Below are positions 8,271-17,530 of a stretch of 61,858 bases of DNA, in pieces. Source of the DNA: Zetaproteobacteria bacterium (GTDB lineage: Bacteria; Pseudomonadota; Zetaproteobacteria; Mariprofundales; Mariprofundaceae); the NCBI GenBank assembly GCA_002753275.1, contig PEAA01000009.1, positions 1 through 61,858 on the forward strand, read 5' to 3'. Below the pieces are notes generated by a model. That model did not search any database. It was given only the letters and a program-made list of their open reading frames with translations, and was not told where the DNA came from. The position numbers and the translations under genes are program-made. Every line of letters begins with the position of its first letter. Positions within the stretch are counted from its first letter, which is position 1.

Positions 8271-8649
8271 TGTGTTCACTCCTTAACCAAAAATCGTTGC
8301 GTTTTAACGGGTCATAGAGCCGCTCTTGCCCCTTAACCATCACCTTGGGCCCCGTATAATAATCATCCGCTTCATGGATCAAACGATCCATCACCAACCA
8401 TGAACCCACCAGCCAACCATGCTGCGACAGTGCTTGCTGAGCATAAGAGGAGCAGACGGGATAAGAGCCACAATAGCGACCATCAAGCTCACCAATCACA
8501 TGCCGATAAAAATGCATGGCAAATTGTTGCGGCATGGGTGCGCTTGGCAAGCGTATTTGTGTCCATAGCAGCGTCAGCATCAGCGTAAGCACAACCATCA
8601 ACAGATACCACTTCAAAAAAAAACTGCGCCGCAGCATCCCACTGAACAT
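8257..8649 (-). CDS. Divergent YidD-like (membrane insertion efficiency factor-like) protein inside T2SS operon
   Basis: A 130-residue protein with one N-terminal hydrophobic helix (LKWYLLMVVLTLMLTLLW) followed by a YidD-like core. The core reads YCGSYPVCSSYAQQALSQHG, then GSWLVMDRLIHEADDYY. Canonical YidD (also present here at 37767-37976) has [19 protein letters not shown]. The Cys-x5-Cys spacing, the serine-tyrosine pair and the HG are shared. The 'RRxxRCHP' tail of YidD is replaced by MDRLIHEADD. It lies 14 bases after gspN and overlaps gspG, so it is part of the secretion operon. I take the ATG at 8647-8649, but an internal ATG at 8637 is possible. Homology to YidD is well supported by motif; a role in T2SS assembly is inferred from position only. 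Confidence 0.75.
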   Translation of the reverse strand: MFSGMLRRSFFLKWYLLMVVLTLMLTLLWTQIRLPSAPMPQQFAMHFYRHVIGELDGRYCGSYPVCSSYAQQALSQHGWLVGSWLVMDRLIHEADDYYTGPKVMVKGQERLYDPLKRNDFWLRSEHNETE

Positions 8650-8663
8650 CCAACCGTCCAACC

Positions 8664-9506
8664 CTATTCTATTCTTGGCGACAAGAGCGTGCCCGAAAGG
8701 TGAAGCTTCTCTCCAGCAGCAGGGATCATCGCAAAAAGACCATGTGCCGGCTGTTGCGCACGGATCTGAAACTGCCCCGTAAGTGGCCAATAATTCATGT
8801 TTGGATGCGCCATCACCAGCGCCACATTCCCTTGAACCTTTAACGCCTCACCACCCTCGATGTCGATCGTCCAGCGCGGCTCAGTGCCTTTAACCTTGCC
8901 ATGAAAATCGCCCAGCACCTCCGCAGTTCCACCCGACAGGGCGAAGGTCACGCCACGCCCTTCCCAATGCATCTCGCCAGCAACAGGCCGCCCACTGTGC
9001 AAATCAACCGTGACATCTCCCGTTAAGGCAATGTCGCCATCCACCGCCATCGGCAAAGGCAGTGTCATCCCCTTGAGCCACGGGGCAATTCGAAGCTGTG
9101 CATCCAATAGGCCAATCTGCAACTGATCCGCCAACAGGGCTAAATGTGCGGTTACATCAAGCTGTTTCTGGGAATCAATCCCATGAAGTTGTGCCGCCAA
9201 ATCACCGCCCAAAAGCCCAAACCAGTCTGGTGCCACCATCACCTTTTCCAACACCACACGCTGAGCCAAAGCAGGGCTATCGATCGTCAATTGATGCAAT
9301 GTGAAAGAGCGCAGGTGCCACTCCAAGCGTGCAAAAGAGAGCGGGAGACCTTGCGCCTCAATCTCAGCAACAATCCGCTGCTCGGCTTGCGCTTGCAGCC
9401 ACTGCACCGGCTGCAAGCGTACCCCTAAAAAGAGGAGTAACGCACCAACAAACAAGAGTGCCAAAGCGCGATTTGACCAAGGTTGAGAGAAATTATTCAC
9501 CGCCAA
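8664..9506 (-). CDS. gspN: Type II secretion protein GspN
   Basis: A 280-residue inner-membrane-anchored periplasmic protein. One TM helix (ALALLFVGALLLFLGV) near the start is followed by beta-rich sequence with repeated DVTVDL- and LTGDV-like strands, as in GspN. It follows gspM with a 14-base overlap. It may start at a TTG (9506) or a GTG (9500). GspN is an accessory T2SS component found in only some lineages; its exact role is not established. The assignment rests on gene order, length and topology more than on a sharp motif. Confidence 0.75.
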   Translation of the reverse strand: MAVNNFSQPWSNRALALLFVGALLLFLGVRLQPVQWLQAQAEQRIVAEIEAQGLPLSFARLEWHLRSFTLHQLTIDSPALAQRVVLEKVMVAPDWFGLLGGDLAAQLHGIDSQKQLDVTAHLALLADQLQIGLLDAQLRIAPWLKGMTLPLPMAVDGDIALTGDVTVDLHSGRPVAGEMHWEGRGVTFALSGGTAEVLGDFHGKVKGTEPRWTIDIEGGEALKVQGNVALVMAHPNMNYWPLTGQFQIRAQQPAHGLFAMIPAAGEKLHLSGTLLSPRIE

Positions 9507-10047
9507 TCACCGCCTGCACATGAACAACCCCAGCCACTTTGGTCGCTTCAATCTTTAATTTTTTAAACGCAATCCCCATCCCCTCAATCGCTTGCAACAT
9601 CGGCATCACTTTTGCGTAGGGAACATCACGCATTTGAAAAATAAATTGCGGATGCGAGCCATCATTTTGTGGACGAATATGGGTCAAGTATTGCCGAATA
9701 CCATGCGCTTTAGCCAAGCGATCAATCTCCCCCATGGTATCACCATGAAAACGCTCTTGCGCCGCTCGTCCCGCCAATTGTGCCGCCAACATCGTGGCTT
9801 CCTCTGCCTGCGTCTCTAAAACCATCAACCGCTGCTGCAAGGCTATCTCGTCATCATGCAACGGCAAAATCACGCCAAAAACAAACAACAACAACGGCAA
9901 CAACAGCGCGGCGCCAACAACAATACGCTGCTCTCTTGGCTGAAGCCCATGAAATGGCACTTCAACCCTGTTGCGCCACTGCTGTTGCAATTTTGGCGTG
10001 CGCTGAAAAAGAGAATGGAGCCAATCTGAGATGATCTCGTTCACCAC
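9493..10047 (-). CDS. gspM: Type II secretion inner-membrane protein GspM
   Basis: A 184-residue bitopic protein. A cytoplasmic stretch with LQPREQRIVVGAALLLPLLL leads into the single TM. A coiled coil (HDDEIALQQRLMVLETQAEEA) and a small ferredoxin-like periplasmic domain follow. The 'REQR..' preceding the TM is typical of GspM. It starts at a GTG overlapping gspL by 7 bases. GspM pairs with GspL to form the inner-membrane platform. Confidence 0.88.
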   Translation of the reverse strand: MVNEIISDWLHSLFQRTPKLQQQWRNRVEVPFHGLQPREQRIVVGAALLLPLLLFVFGVILPLHDDEIALQQRLMVLETQAEEATMLAAQLAGRAAQERFHGDTMGEIDRLAKAHGIRQYLTHIRPQNDGSHPQFIFQMRDVPYAKVMPMLQAIEGMGIAFKKLKIEATKVAGVVHVQAVIGGE

Positions 10048-11336
10048 TGCAACCTGAAATTGACCTGTTTATCAAGCAAATTGGTATCTACAATCCGCAC
10101 AGGAACAGCTACTTTTTGCTCCAGTTTTTGCCGAATCTGCTCCAACTGTTTTAAATCCTCCACCGAACCTGATATTTTCATTTGATCTTCAACCACACTA
10201 AATTCCTGCATCTTCCACGGCTGTTGATCAAATATCTCCGAGAGATAAGCCAATTGTCGTAAAACTTTTCGATCACTTGCTGTGCTACCCGCCGCTTGTT
10301 GTAACTGCGCCAAAGGATCAAGCATCACCGACTGATGGGGAAGCCCTTGGTGAAAAGCGTCAACCAGCTGCTGTTGCAATTGCTGCGCCCGCCCCTCGAG
10401 ATCGGCAAGATGCAAGACAACACTCCCGATCCAAACCAACGCAAACCCTGCAACAAGAAGCAATGGACGCCGCCATAATCGTAAATGATTCCATGGTTTC
10501 GCCATGCGCCACAACCCATGGCGAAGATTTAAACTGCGCTCAGAGTCAAGTTGCAGCGCCAAGTTGGCCTGATGTCGCGTAGGCAATGCTGCAGCAACCT
10601 CGCCTTGCCACATCGCACCTTGCGCCGTGAGTGCTTGCACCCAAGCCTCATCGAGGCGACCCAACAACGGATCTTGCGAACAGTGATAACCCATCGCCGC
10701 CAATGACCCCATCATTTCAACCACCATCGATGATTGCGTACGCGCCTTCTCACCCTCTGCACCACTCCAATTCAAACGGCGAATCCCTGCGCACACCCCT
10801 TCGCTGAAATAGGCCAAAAAGAGACCCTCCGCATCTGCATCGACAATGGCGGCGCTCTGTTGACCCTCAGGTTGCCACACAACACAGCGCTCCCAACCAT
10901 CGACATAGAGCGCTGCTTGCGGCATCCGTTCCGTAACCTGTGCGCGCATCTCCTCGGGAAAACCAAAGACCACCCCAGCCACACCCGCATCGCCACTTAA
11001 ACGCCCAGCCCGCCATGAGAGCCACCAATCGCCAGCTTCAATGGCCGCTGACTCTACAAGCTCCTGCTGTAAAATCTCCGCATCAATCAAATTCACCTGT
11101 TTTAAGGGAAGCGAAAAGGCCCGCACCAAACAGTGTTCAAGCGGCCAATAGAGCAAAGTGGGCTGATCGACCCATACTTGATCGGGCAAAACACGCTCCC
11201 CTTCTTTCATGAACAGTGTCGGCAATGGATCTTCGCCTGTGAGCATCAGCGTATGCCCATCCCAACTCGCGGCATTGGCCCCGGTTCGGCGAATATCCAG
11301 CGCCGAAGGCTTAACAATCGCAGAGTTAATGGACAT
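10041..11336 (-). CDS. gspL: Type II secretion inner-membrane protein GspL
   Basis: A 431-residue protein with an actin-like N-terminal cytoplasmic half that binds the ATPase GspE. The LPLKQVNLIDAEILQQELVE and WWLSW segments are in the expected places. A TM helix (LLLVAGFALVWIGSVVLHLA) near residue 300 is followed by a periplasmic ferredoxin-like domain ending VNFRLQW. I start at ATG 11334-11336, one codon after an in-frame GTG. The stop overlaps gspM. Finding gspL immediately after a non-gsp gene and before gspM-gspN, but ahead of gspG, is an unusual order. Confidence 0.88.
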   Translation of the reverse strand: MSINSAIVKPSALDIRRTGANAASWDGHTLMLTGEDPLPTLFMKEGERVLPDQVWVDQPTLLYWPLEHCLVRAFSLPLKQVNLIDAEILQQELVESAAIEAGDWWLSWRAGRLSGDAGVAGVVFGFPEEMRAQVTERMPQAALYVDGWERCVVWQPEGQQSAAIVDADAEGLFLAYFSEGVCAGIRRLNWSGAEGEKARTQSSMVVEMMGSLAAMGYHCSQDPLLGRLDEAWVQALTAQGAMWQGEVAAALPTRHQANLALQLDSERSLNLRHGLWRMAKPWNHLRLWRRPLLLVAGFALVWIGSVVLHLADLEGRAQQLQQQLVDAFHQGLPHQSVMLDPLAQLQQAAGSTASDRKVLRQLAYLSEIFDQQPWKMQEFSVVEDQMKISGSVEDLKQLEQIRQKLEQKVAVPVRIVDTNLLDKQVNFRLQW

Positions 11337-11360
11337 CACCCGCCCCCGAAAAAAGATCCA

Positions 11361-11999
11361 TTACCATGGCGTAACCCCTGTTAACCCTGAAGATAACCAC
11401 AACTGTTGCCACCACTGCATATACCCCTCAAGGTTGCCGCGCTTGGCCAAAGATATCGCTGAAAAAGCGGTCCCCGACCAGAGCCAAGTGGTCATCATGG
11501 TAAAAAATATCGACACCGGCCCCATATCTCGGCGAATCGCCCACAGCGTTAAGATCAACATCGGCCAGACCATTAGCACGGCAATCAACGCATCATGCCA
11601 ACGACCCAGCCAGGCATGACCTGCACCTGGTAAGATGATCGCCAGCAGTGTTGGAATGGTGGTCGATGCTGCTTCAGGTTGCGGATGCTGCTGCATAAAC
11701 TGGCGAATCAGCGTGGTGTAGTGACTCTGTTCATGCAAGCCTTCAAGCAAAAATGCTTGTGATTTTCGCATCTGCAACAAGGAGGCAGCACACTCCATAC
11801 GCTCACGCCAAGGGTGCTGCTGGGGTAGCATCGCCGCCGCCGCATGCAAACTTGCAAGACTCTCATTGAGGCGATCAGCTGCCGCAAGTTGCATCGCATG
11901 TCGATAAACCTGTGCAGGTGCAAGCGTTGACTCGCCCCCATCCCCCCAAATCGTTGCAGGTGAAACCATCAGTAAAAGGAGTAGCAATAAACCACGCAT
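11361..11999 (-). CDS. Signal-peptide, TPR-like, PGAG-motif multi-pass protein in T2SS operon; function unknown
   Basis: A 212-residue protein with a likely signal peptide (GLLLLLLLMVSPATIWG). A helical, TPR-like stretch (about 28-105, with VYRHAMQLAAADRLNESLAS) follows. The C-terminal part is membrane-embedded and starts at LPGAGHAWLGRWHDAL, followed by two or three TM helices and SAISLAKRGNLEGY. The P-G-A-G-x-x-W/Y-x-G-R motif recalls small membrane proteins encoded beside YidD-like genes in other proteobacteria; this is from memory, with no search made. Its start codon directly abuts the gspF stop (12000), so it belongs to the operon. I do not recognise a named family. It may work with the YidD-like protein at 8257-8649. 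Confidence 0.7.
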   Translation of the reverse strand: MRGLLLLLLLMVSPATIWGDGGESTLAPAQVYRHAMQLAAADRLNESLASLHAAAAMLPQQHPWRERMECAASLLQMRKSQAFLLEGLHEQSHYTTLIRQFMQQHPQPEAASTTIPTLLAIILPGAGHAWLGRWHDALIAVLMVWPMLILTLWAIRRDMGPVSIFFTMMTTWLWSGTAFSAISLAKRGNLEGYMQWWQQLWLSSGLTGVTPW

Positions 12000-13217
12000 C
12001 TAATGAACCAACTGATTCATTTCAACAATGGGCAACAAAATCGCCATCGCCAAAAGCCCTACCAACGCCGCCATAATAATCACCAATGTCGGCTCCAAAA
12101 TGGTCAGCAATCGTTTCATCGCCCGTGTCGATTCTCGCTCATAGTTCTCAGCAATTTGCAACAACATTTGATCCAACCTGCCACTCTGTTCTCCCACCGC
12201 AATCATGCGCAGCGCCATATGGGGTATATAGCCGCCCGCCTTGAGGGCATGGGCCAAGGATTCCCCCTCGCGCAACAGCTCCCGCCCATCCATCGCAATC
12301 GCCTGAATGGGACGCATACTTAAACTTTGCACCGCAATATGCATCGCAGCCAACACCGGCACACCGCCCGTCAACAACATCCCCAGCGTTCTTGAAAAAC
12401 GCGCCATATCCATGCGCACCAGCAGCGTAGAAACGGCAGGAATACGCAACAGCAGTTGATCACGCCGAAAGTGAACATCATCCGAGCGCATCGCCAATCG
12501 ATACAGGACAATCACCATCACCAAGGTAAGGATCATCCAGAGTGCATCATGCTGAACAAATTTCGACATTCCCAACACCACCTGCGTCAACAACGGCAAC
12601 TCGCCCCCTGTTCGCTCAAAAACCGTGACGATTTGAGGCACCACCACCGCCAAAAGAAACATCATCACCCCCACGCCTGCGGTGAGAATCAATGCAGGAT
12701 AAAGGGTTGCCGATAGCAGATCTTGATCCAGCTGTTGGCGCCGCTCAAAAAGTTCGGCAAGACGCGAAGCAACTTGGTCAAGTTGACCCGTCTCCTCCCC
12801 TGCTGCGACCATATTGCAGATCACCTCCTCAAACCCCTGCTGCCGAAGCCCCTGAGAGAGCGATCCCCCCTCCAAGACACATTGGCGCAGCGCAACAATC
12901 ACCCGCTTGCTTTTACGCTGTTCAAAGCCCTCAACGATCGTATCCAAGGCTTGTGCCAAAGGCATGCCCGCTTGAACCAATATCGATAACTGCTGCAAAA
13001 ACTGACTGGTCTCTGTTATTGAAAGCTTGGCGCCCTTGCGCACGCCTGCATCACTGCGACTACGATCAACGATAGGCTCAGAAAGCGTCGTCAATTTTCG
13101 AACCACCCAACCGTTGCCCTTCAGCTGCGCACGCGCCAACCGTTCAGAGGCAACATCCAGCTCCCCCTTATGTTTTTTACCATGGGCATCCATCGCCTCA
13201 AAAAGAAACAGCGTCAT
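12000..13217 (-). CDS. gspF: Type II secretion inner-membrane platform protein GspF
   Basis: A 405-residue polytopic protein with two T2SSF repeats. Each has a helical cytoplasmic domain ending in a GE.TG/GE.SG signature: MVAAGEETGQLDQVASRLAE near residue 145 and MIAVGEQSGRLDQMLLQIAE near residue 345. Three TM helices follow the pattern of PulF/GspF. The ATG overlaps the gspE stop by 4 bases. It couples the GspE ATPase cycle to pseudopilus growth. Confidence 0.96.
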   Translation of the reverse strand: MTLFLFEAMDAHGKKHKGELDVASERLARAQLKGNGWVVRKLTTLSEPIVDRSRSDAGVRKGAKLSITETSQFLQQLSILVQAGMPLAQALDTIVEGFEQRKSKRVIVALRQCVLEGGSLSQGLRQQGFEEVICNMVAAGEETGQLDQVASRLAELFERRQQLDQDLLSATLYPALILTAGVGVMMFLLAVVVPQIVTVFERTGGELPLLTQVVLGMSKFVQHDALWMILTLVMVIVLYRLAMRSDDVHFRRDQLLLRIPAVSTLLVRMDMARFSRTLGMLLTGGVPVLAAMHIAVQSLSMRPIQAIAMDGRELLREGESLAHALKAGGYIPHMALRMIAVGEQSGRLDQMLLQIAENYERESTRAMKRLLTILEPTLVIIMAALVGLLAMAILLPIVEMNQLVH

Positions 13218-14761
13218 AGGTCATCAACCACATCGACATCTTGTTTAGAGACGCGCAGCACCTCATCAACGGTGGTTAAACCTGCAGCGATATGGCGGGC
13301 TCCATCATGGCGAAGTGTAGGCATGTCATCCTGTTGCGCGATGCTACGAAGTTTTAATAGGCCTTCTCCCTCATGGATCGCTTCCCGCAGTGTATTTGAC
13401 ACCCAAACCATCTCATAAATGGCCAAACGCCCCATATATCCTGTCATCATACACTGCTCACACCCTTGGGCGGCATAGATGTGCGACACTCCATCAAAAA
13501 GGTATGCAGGGACATCCAGCGCGCGTAGAACATCGGCAGTGACAGCCTCCGTCTCTTTACAATGGGGACACAAACGACGCACCAACCGCTGCGCCTGAAC
13601 CATCACCAATGAAGAGGCCAAAAGATAGGGTTCAACCCCCATATCTTCCAAACGGGCAATGGCGGAAAGCGCATCATTGGTATGCAGTGTGGAAAAGACC
13701 AAATGGCCCGTCAACGACGCTTGGATGGCAATCTCCGCCGTCTCCAAATCACGAATTTCACCAATCATCACAATATCGGGATCCTGGCGTAAAATGGCGC
13801 GTAAACCTGTCGCAAAATTGACGCCAATCTTGCTGCGCACCTGCATCTGCGCAACCCCGGCAAGTTGATACTCAATCGGATCTTCGATGGTCATCACATT
13901 TCTATTTTCACGATCGACCTGCATCAACGCAGCATACAGGGTGGTACTCTTACCCGAACCCGTCGGCCCTGTCACCAATACAATGCCATGCGGCGCGGCA
14001 ATCACCTTGCGCATCATTTCCAGATGGAGATCGCTCATGCCAAGCTCTTGCAGTGAAAGCAACTTCGCCCCTTTATCGAGCAAACGCATCACCACCCGTT
14101 CACCAAACGCGGTCGGGAGCAGTGAGACTCGCACATCAACATCACGGCCGGCAATTCTGACTCGAAAACGGCCATCTTGCGGATGACGCTTCTCGGCAAT
14201 ATCCAAGTGTGCCATCACCTTGATGCGGCTACTCAACGCTGCCTGAACACCTTTGGGCGGCTTCACAATGGGATGCAACATGCCATCAATACGAAATCGA
14301 ACCACCACATGGTGCTCAAACGGCTCAATATGAATATCAGACGCGCGATCCTTCAACGCTTGCGAGATCAGGGTGTTGACCAAACGAATCACCGGCGCAT
14401 CATCTTCTGCATCGAGCAGATCACCCATCTCTTCCAGCTCTTTGGTCAACGCTTGCGACTCTTCCATCCCTTCAAGCATTTGCTCGGCACTGGTCTGTGC
14501 CACATCAAAGGTTTGGTTCAGCGCCATCATGATCACATCGCTATCGGCAAAGATCGGGGTAAACTCAAGGCCAAATTCACGCCGAAAGTCATCAAGAAGC
14601 TCCCACGGCCAGCGCCGCTGATCATCCAGTGCGAGAAGATTTTCGCCCATCTCTGAGTCCTGCAAGGCAATCACTGGTCCTTGACGCAAAATCGCCAACG
14701 GAAAGTGCAGCGTGCGCTCAAGGTGCACCATATCCCCCGAGATTCTACCTAGCCGTTTCAT
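13214..14761 (-). CDS. gspE: Type II secretion ATPase GspE
   Basis: A 515-residue hexameric secretion ATPase on the cytoplasmic face. Visible are Walker A GPTGSGKSTTLYAAL, the Asp box TIEDPIEYQL, Walker B DPDIVMIGEIRD, the His box GHLVFSTLHTND and a zinc-binding pair of CxxC motifs (CPHC and CEQC). The N-terminal domain (about 1-100) would bind GspL. It starts 2 bases after the gspD stop at an ATG. Confidence 0.97.
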   Translation of the reverse strand: MKRLGRISGDMVHLERTLHFPLAILRQGPVIALQDSEMGENLLALDDQRRWPWELLDDFRREFGLEFTPIFADSDVIMMALNQTFDVAQTSAEQMLEGMEESQALTKELEEMGDLLDAEDDAPVIRLVNTLISQALKDRASDIHIEPFEHHVVVRFRIDGMLHPIVKPPKGVQAALSSRIKVMAHLDIAEKRHPQDGRFRVRIAGRDVDVRVSLLPTAFGERVVMRLLDKGAKLLSLQELGMSDLHLEMMRKVIAAPHGIVLVTGPTGSGKSTTLYAALMQVDRENRNVMTIEDPIEYQLAGVAQMQVRSKIGVNFATGLRAILRQDPDIVMIGEIRDLETAEIAIQASLTGHLVFSTLHTNDALSAIARLEDMGVEPYLLASSLVMVQAQRLVRRLCPHCKETEAVTADVLRALDVPAYLFDGVSHIYAAQGCEQCMMTGYMGRLAIYEMVWVSNTLREAIHEGEGLLKLRSIAQQDDMPTLRHDGARHIAAGLTTVDEVLRVSKQDVDVVDDL

Positions 14762-14763
14762 CG

Positions 14764-16689
14764 TTATGGGTTGACCGGGGTCAGAGGACTCAAATCAGCG
14801 GGCAATTGCTGTTTTTCTTGCGGGAAAACAAGGCTGCCGCGTTTCTTTGGATTTTCATAAAGGGTGCGAATATCCAAATACTTCTCTTGCGTTAAGGTAT
14901 CAATATCATTCTGCTGCTTAATAATATGCGGGCGTAAAAAGACCATAAGATTGGTTTTCACACGGGTATTCTGGGTAAACTTAAAGGGCTCTCCCAAAAA
15001 TGGGATTCCGCCCAAGCATGGTACTTGCTGCACCGAAACCGCATTGTCATCCTTAATCAAGCCTCCGAGCACAATGATATTTTTATCATCGGCAAGCACA
15101 GAGGTCTTAATCGAGCGCTTATTGGTAATAAAGCCCCCTTCTGCCGCAGTTCCGCCTTGAACACTGGAGACCTCTTGATAGATATCCAAGCGCAACGAGT
15201 CACCCGCTGAAATTTGCGGTTTGACGCGCAAAGTCAAACCCACATCTTTTCGCTCAATCGTTTGAAAGGGATTGGCAACGCCCCCTTGGGTTGCGCTCTG
15301 ACCCGTAATGAACGGCACATTTTGACCAATGATGATCTCTGCCTCTTCATTATCCATGGTTAATAGATTGGGCGTAGAGAGAATATTGGTATCTGAGTTG
15401 CTATCCAAGGCACGCATCAAGGCTCCCAAATTGGCGAAGGTGACCCCACCAAATGTCACCGTGCCTTTCACTGCGCCCACCATCAAACCCGCGCCCCCCG
15501 CAAAAGGATTCGCCGCCACGGTGTTAATATTGACCCCGGCATTGTTGGGAAAGGATGTCCCTCCGATGGCTTGAATACCATTACCATTGGCAACATTGCT
15601 CATCGCTTGCCACTCCACCCCAAATTGTTGCGCCACATTTTCAGAGACCTCAACAATCAGCGCTTCAACCAACACCTGCAAACGACGAATATCAAGTTTA
15701 TCAATGATTTTATAGAGCGCATCTCGATCACTAGGATCTGCCGTAATCAGCAACGCATTGGTCGCTTTATCGGCAACCACCTTCACCTCACCCACAAAAA
15801 TCGAAGGACTCTTTTCAGTTTGCGCCACCAAAGGGGTTAAAACTTTGGCCACATCCTCCGCATCGGCATGCTGCAAATAACGGACACTCATGCGCCCAGC
15901 ATCATGTTCAGGTGGATAATCAAGACGAACAATCATCGCTTTAATCTCTGCAATGGCCGAAGGGGTACCACTTAAAATCATCACATTGCCCGGATTATAG
16001 GCCATGATTCGAAATGCATTCGATTGATCCGTCACCTTATAAACGCTCTTTAAGGTCTTCTCCATCTTCTCCGCCGAAGCAAATCGCAGTGGTACCAACT
16101 CGGTCACCAAAAGCTCACTTGCATCAAGCACTTCAACAATCTCTGTCAACTTACGCACACTTTGCGCCATATCTGTCAGCAGTAAAAGATTCCCAGAAGC
16201 ATGGGCAACCAGATGGCTCTGCGGAGACATCAGTGGCCGCAAAATGGCCACCAGCTTGGTGGCATCGGCATAGTTGAGCGTAATCACTTGGGTGACCAAA
16301 CGATCACTGCCTCGGCTTTGTTGATAGGTGTTGACCGCAACCCCCTGCTGTTTGGCATCGGCCAAAGGCAGAATCTTGATCACATCCCCCGACTCAATCG
16401 CCGTAAAACCATTGATCTCCAAGATAGATAAAAAGACATCATACGCTGCTTTTTCAGGGATTGCCTTGGGCGAAATGATGGTGACATTGCCCTTCACTCG
16501 ACTATCAACCAGAAAGTTTTTGCCCGAAAACTCTGCAACAAACTGAATCACCGATTGAATATCGGCATCTTTAAAGTTCATGGTGATATTTTCAGCCGCG
16601 GCAGCCACGGGATAAAAAGCAGCGATGAGCATTATCCCACACACAAAACCTAGATGTTGCACCCTACGCATTAACTTATTGAATATCAT
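14764..16689 (-). CDS. gspD: Type II secretion outer-membrane secretin GspD
   Basis: A 641-residue secretin with a signal peptide ending near VAAAAE. The N0 domain (MNFKDADIQSVIQFVAEFSG) is followed by N1-N3 domains (for example LVPLRFASAEKMEKTLKSVY and VRYLQHADAEDVAKVL) and then the secretin core. The core has DNEEAEIIIGQNVPF and VLGGLIKDD, and the end GGIPFLGEPFKFTQNTRVKTNLMVFLRPHI. The chosen ATG at 16689 overlaps gspC by 14 bases and has GAGG upstream; another ATG at 16671 would shorten the leader. No pilotin gene is seen nearby. Confidence 0.96.
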   Translation of the reverse strand: MIFNKLMRRVQHLGFVCGIMLIAAFYPVAAAAENITMNFKDADIQSVIQFVAEFSGKNFLVDSRVKGNVTIISPKAIPEKAAYDVFLSILEINGFTAIESGDVIKILPLADAKQQGVAVNTYQQSRGSDRLVTQVITLNYADATKLVAILRPLMSPQSHLVAHASGNLLLLTDMAQSVRKLTEIVEVLDASELLVTELVPLRFASAEKMEKTLKSVYKVTDQSNAFRIMAYNPGNVMILSGTPSAIAEIKAMIVRLDYPPEHDAGRMSVRYLQHADAEDVAKVLTPLVAQTEKSPSIFVGEVKVVADKATNALLITADPSDRDALYKIIDKLDIRRLQVLVEALIVEVSENVAQQFGVEWQAMSNVANGNGIQAIGGTSFPNNAGVNINTVAANPFAGGAGLMVGAVKGTVTFGGVTFANLGALMRALDSNSDTNILSTPNLLTMDNEEAEIIIGQNVPFITGQSATQGGVANPFQTIERKDVGLTLRVKPQISAGDSLRLDIYQEVSSVQGGTAAEGGFITNKRSIKTSVLADDKNIIVLGGLIKDDNAVSVQQVPCLGGIPFLGEPFKFTQNTRVKTNLMVFLRPHIIKQQNDIDTLTQEKYLDIRTLYENPKKRGSLVFPQEKQQLPADLSPLTPVNP

Positions 16690-17530
16690 AATGAACCCTC
16701 ATCTCTTGCCCTGCGCGCAGCAGGGTAACATCCAAGCTACTTGCATCCTTTAATTGATTGTAAAGCGCCAGCGCCTGATCCATCGATTTCACCGGCTGAC
16801 CATTCACTTCACGCAACACATCACCCGACATAATCCCAACACGCTCAATCACGCTCCCCTGCTTCACGCTGGCAACCATAAATCCTTCACTCACCCCTTG
16901 TTGAAAAAAGGGAACAATACTCACTTCACTCATCAATTGCGGCATATTTTGCAAGGCATTATTAATCATGGTTCGATCAACCTGCACCTTTTTAGCACCA
17001 CTGTTGGCATCAATAGGCTTCGCAACACCAACCGAAGATGAAACAGCCGCAGGGTCGAAGCTCTCCAGCCACAGTGCTTCTAAATGGCCTCGCACATCCA
17101 AAATCACCCGTTGCGTCTCAATGGTTTTTAATACGATCCCCGGCTGAATCGGCTCATCAACATGAAATACTTGCTGCGCTGTTGCGGCATTCTTTTTGAT
17201 AATCGCCAAAGAGTGGTCGCCCGAAACAATAGTCCCGAGCAACTTCATCCCCAATTGGCTCAAACTGACCGTCGGCGCAACCTGCACAGGCTTGGCAACC
17301 GCAATGGATTCAGCAACCTGGGCAACAGAAACCTGACCAAAAAGAGCAACCTTCAAGGGATCCTTTTTAGGCGGTTGCGCGGTGGGCTGATCCTCCGTAA
17401 TCGAAGCTGCAATCATCGTTTTCTTGCCCATATTATCGGGCGTTGCAGGCAAAATAAGACCCGCCACCCACCATGCCGTAGCCAATACAGTCAATAGCTC
17501 TAACAGCGTAATGAAACGCGGCAATATCAA
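16676..17530 (-). CDS. gspC: Type II secretion protein GspC with PDZ domain
   Basis: A 284-residue protein with one N-terminal TM (LELLTVLATAWWVAGLIL). A proline-rich linker is followed by a homology region (LSQLGMKLLGTIVSGDHSLAIIK, about 93-115) that contacts GspD, and by a C-terminal PDZ domain (VASVKQGSVIERVGIMSGDV, then VNGQPVKSMDQALALYN). It links the inner-membrane platform to the secretin and helps select substrates. It starts at a TTG overlapping the upstream regulator stop by 4 bases, so it is probably translationally coupled to that regulator. Confidence 0.92.
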   Translation of the reverse strand: MILPRFITLLELLTVLATAWWVAGLILPATPDNMGKKTMIAASITEDQPTAQPPKKDPLKVALFGQVSVAQVAESIAVAKPVQVAPTVSLSQLGMKLLGTIVSGDHSLAIIKKNAATAQQVFHVDEPIQPGIVLKTIETQRVILDVRGHLEALWLESFDPAAVSSSVGVAKPIDANSGAKKVQVDRTMINNALQNMPQLMSEVSIVPFFQQGVSEGFMVASVKQGSVIERVGIMSGDVLREVNGQPVKSMDQALALYNQLKDASSLDVTLLRAGQEMRVHYDIQ

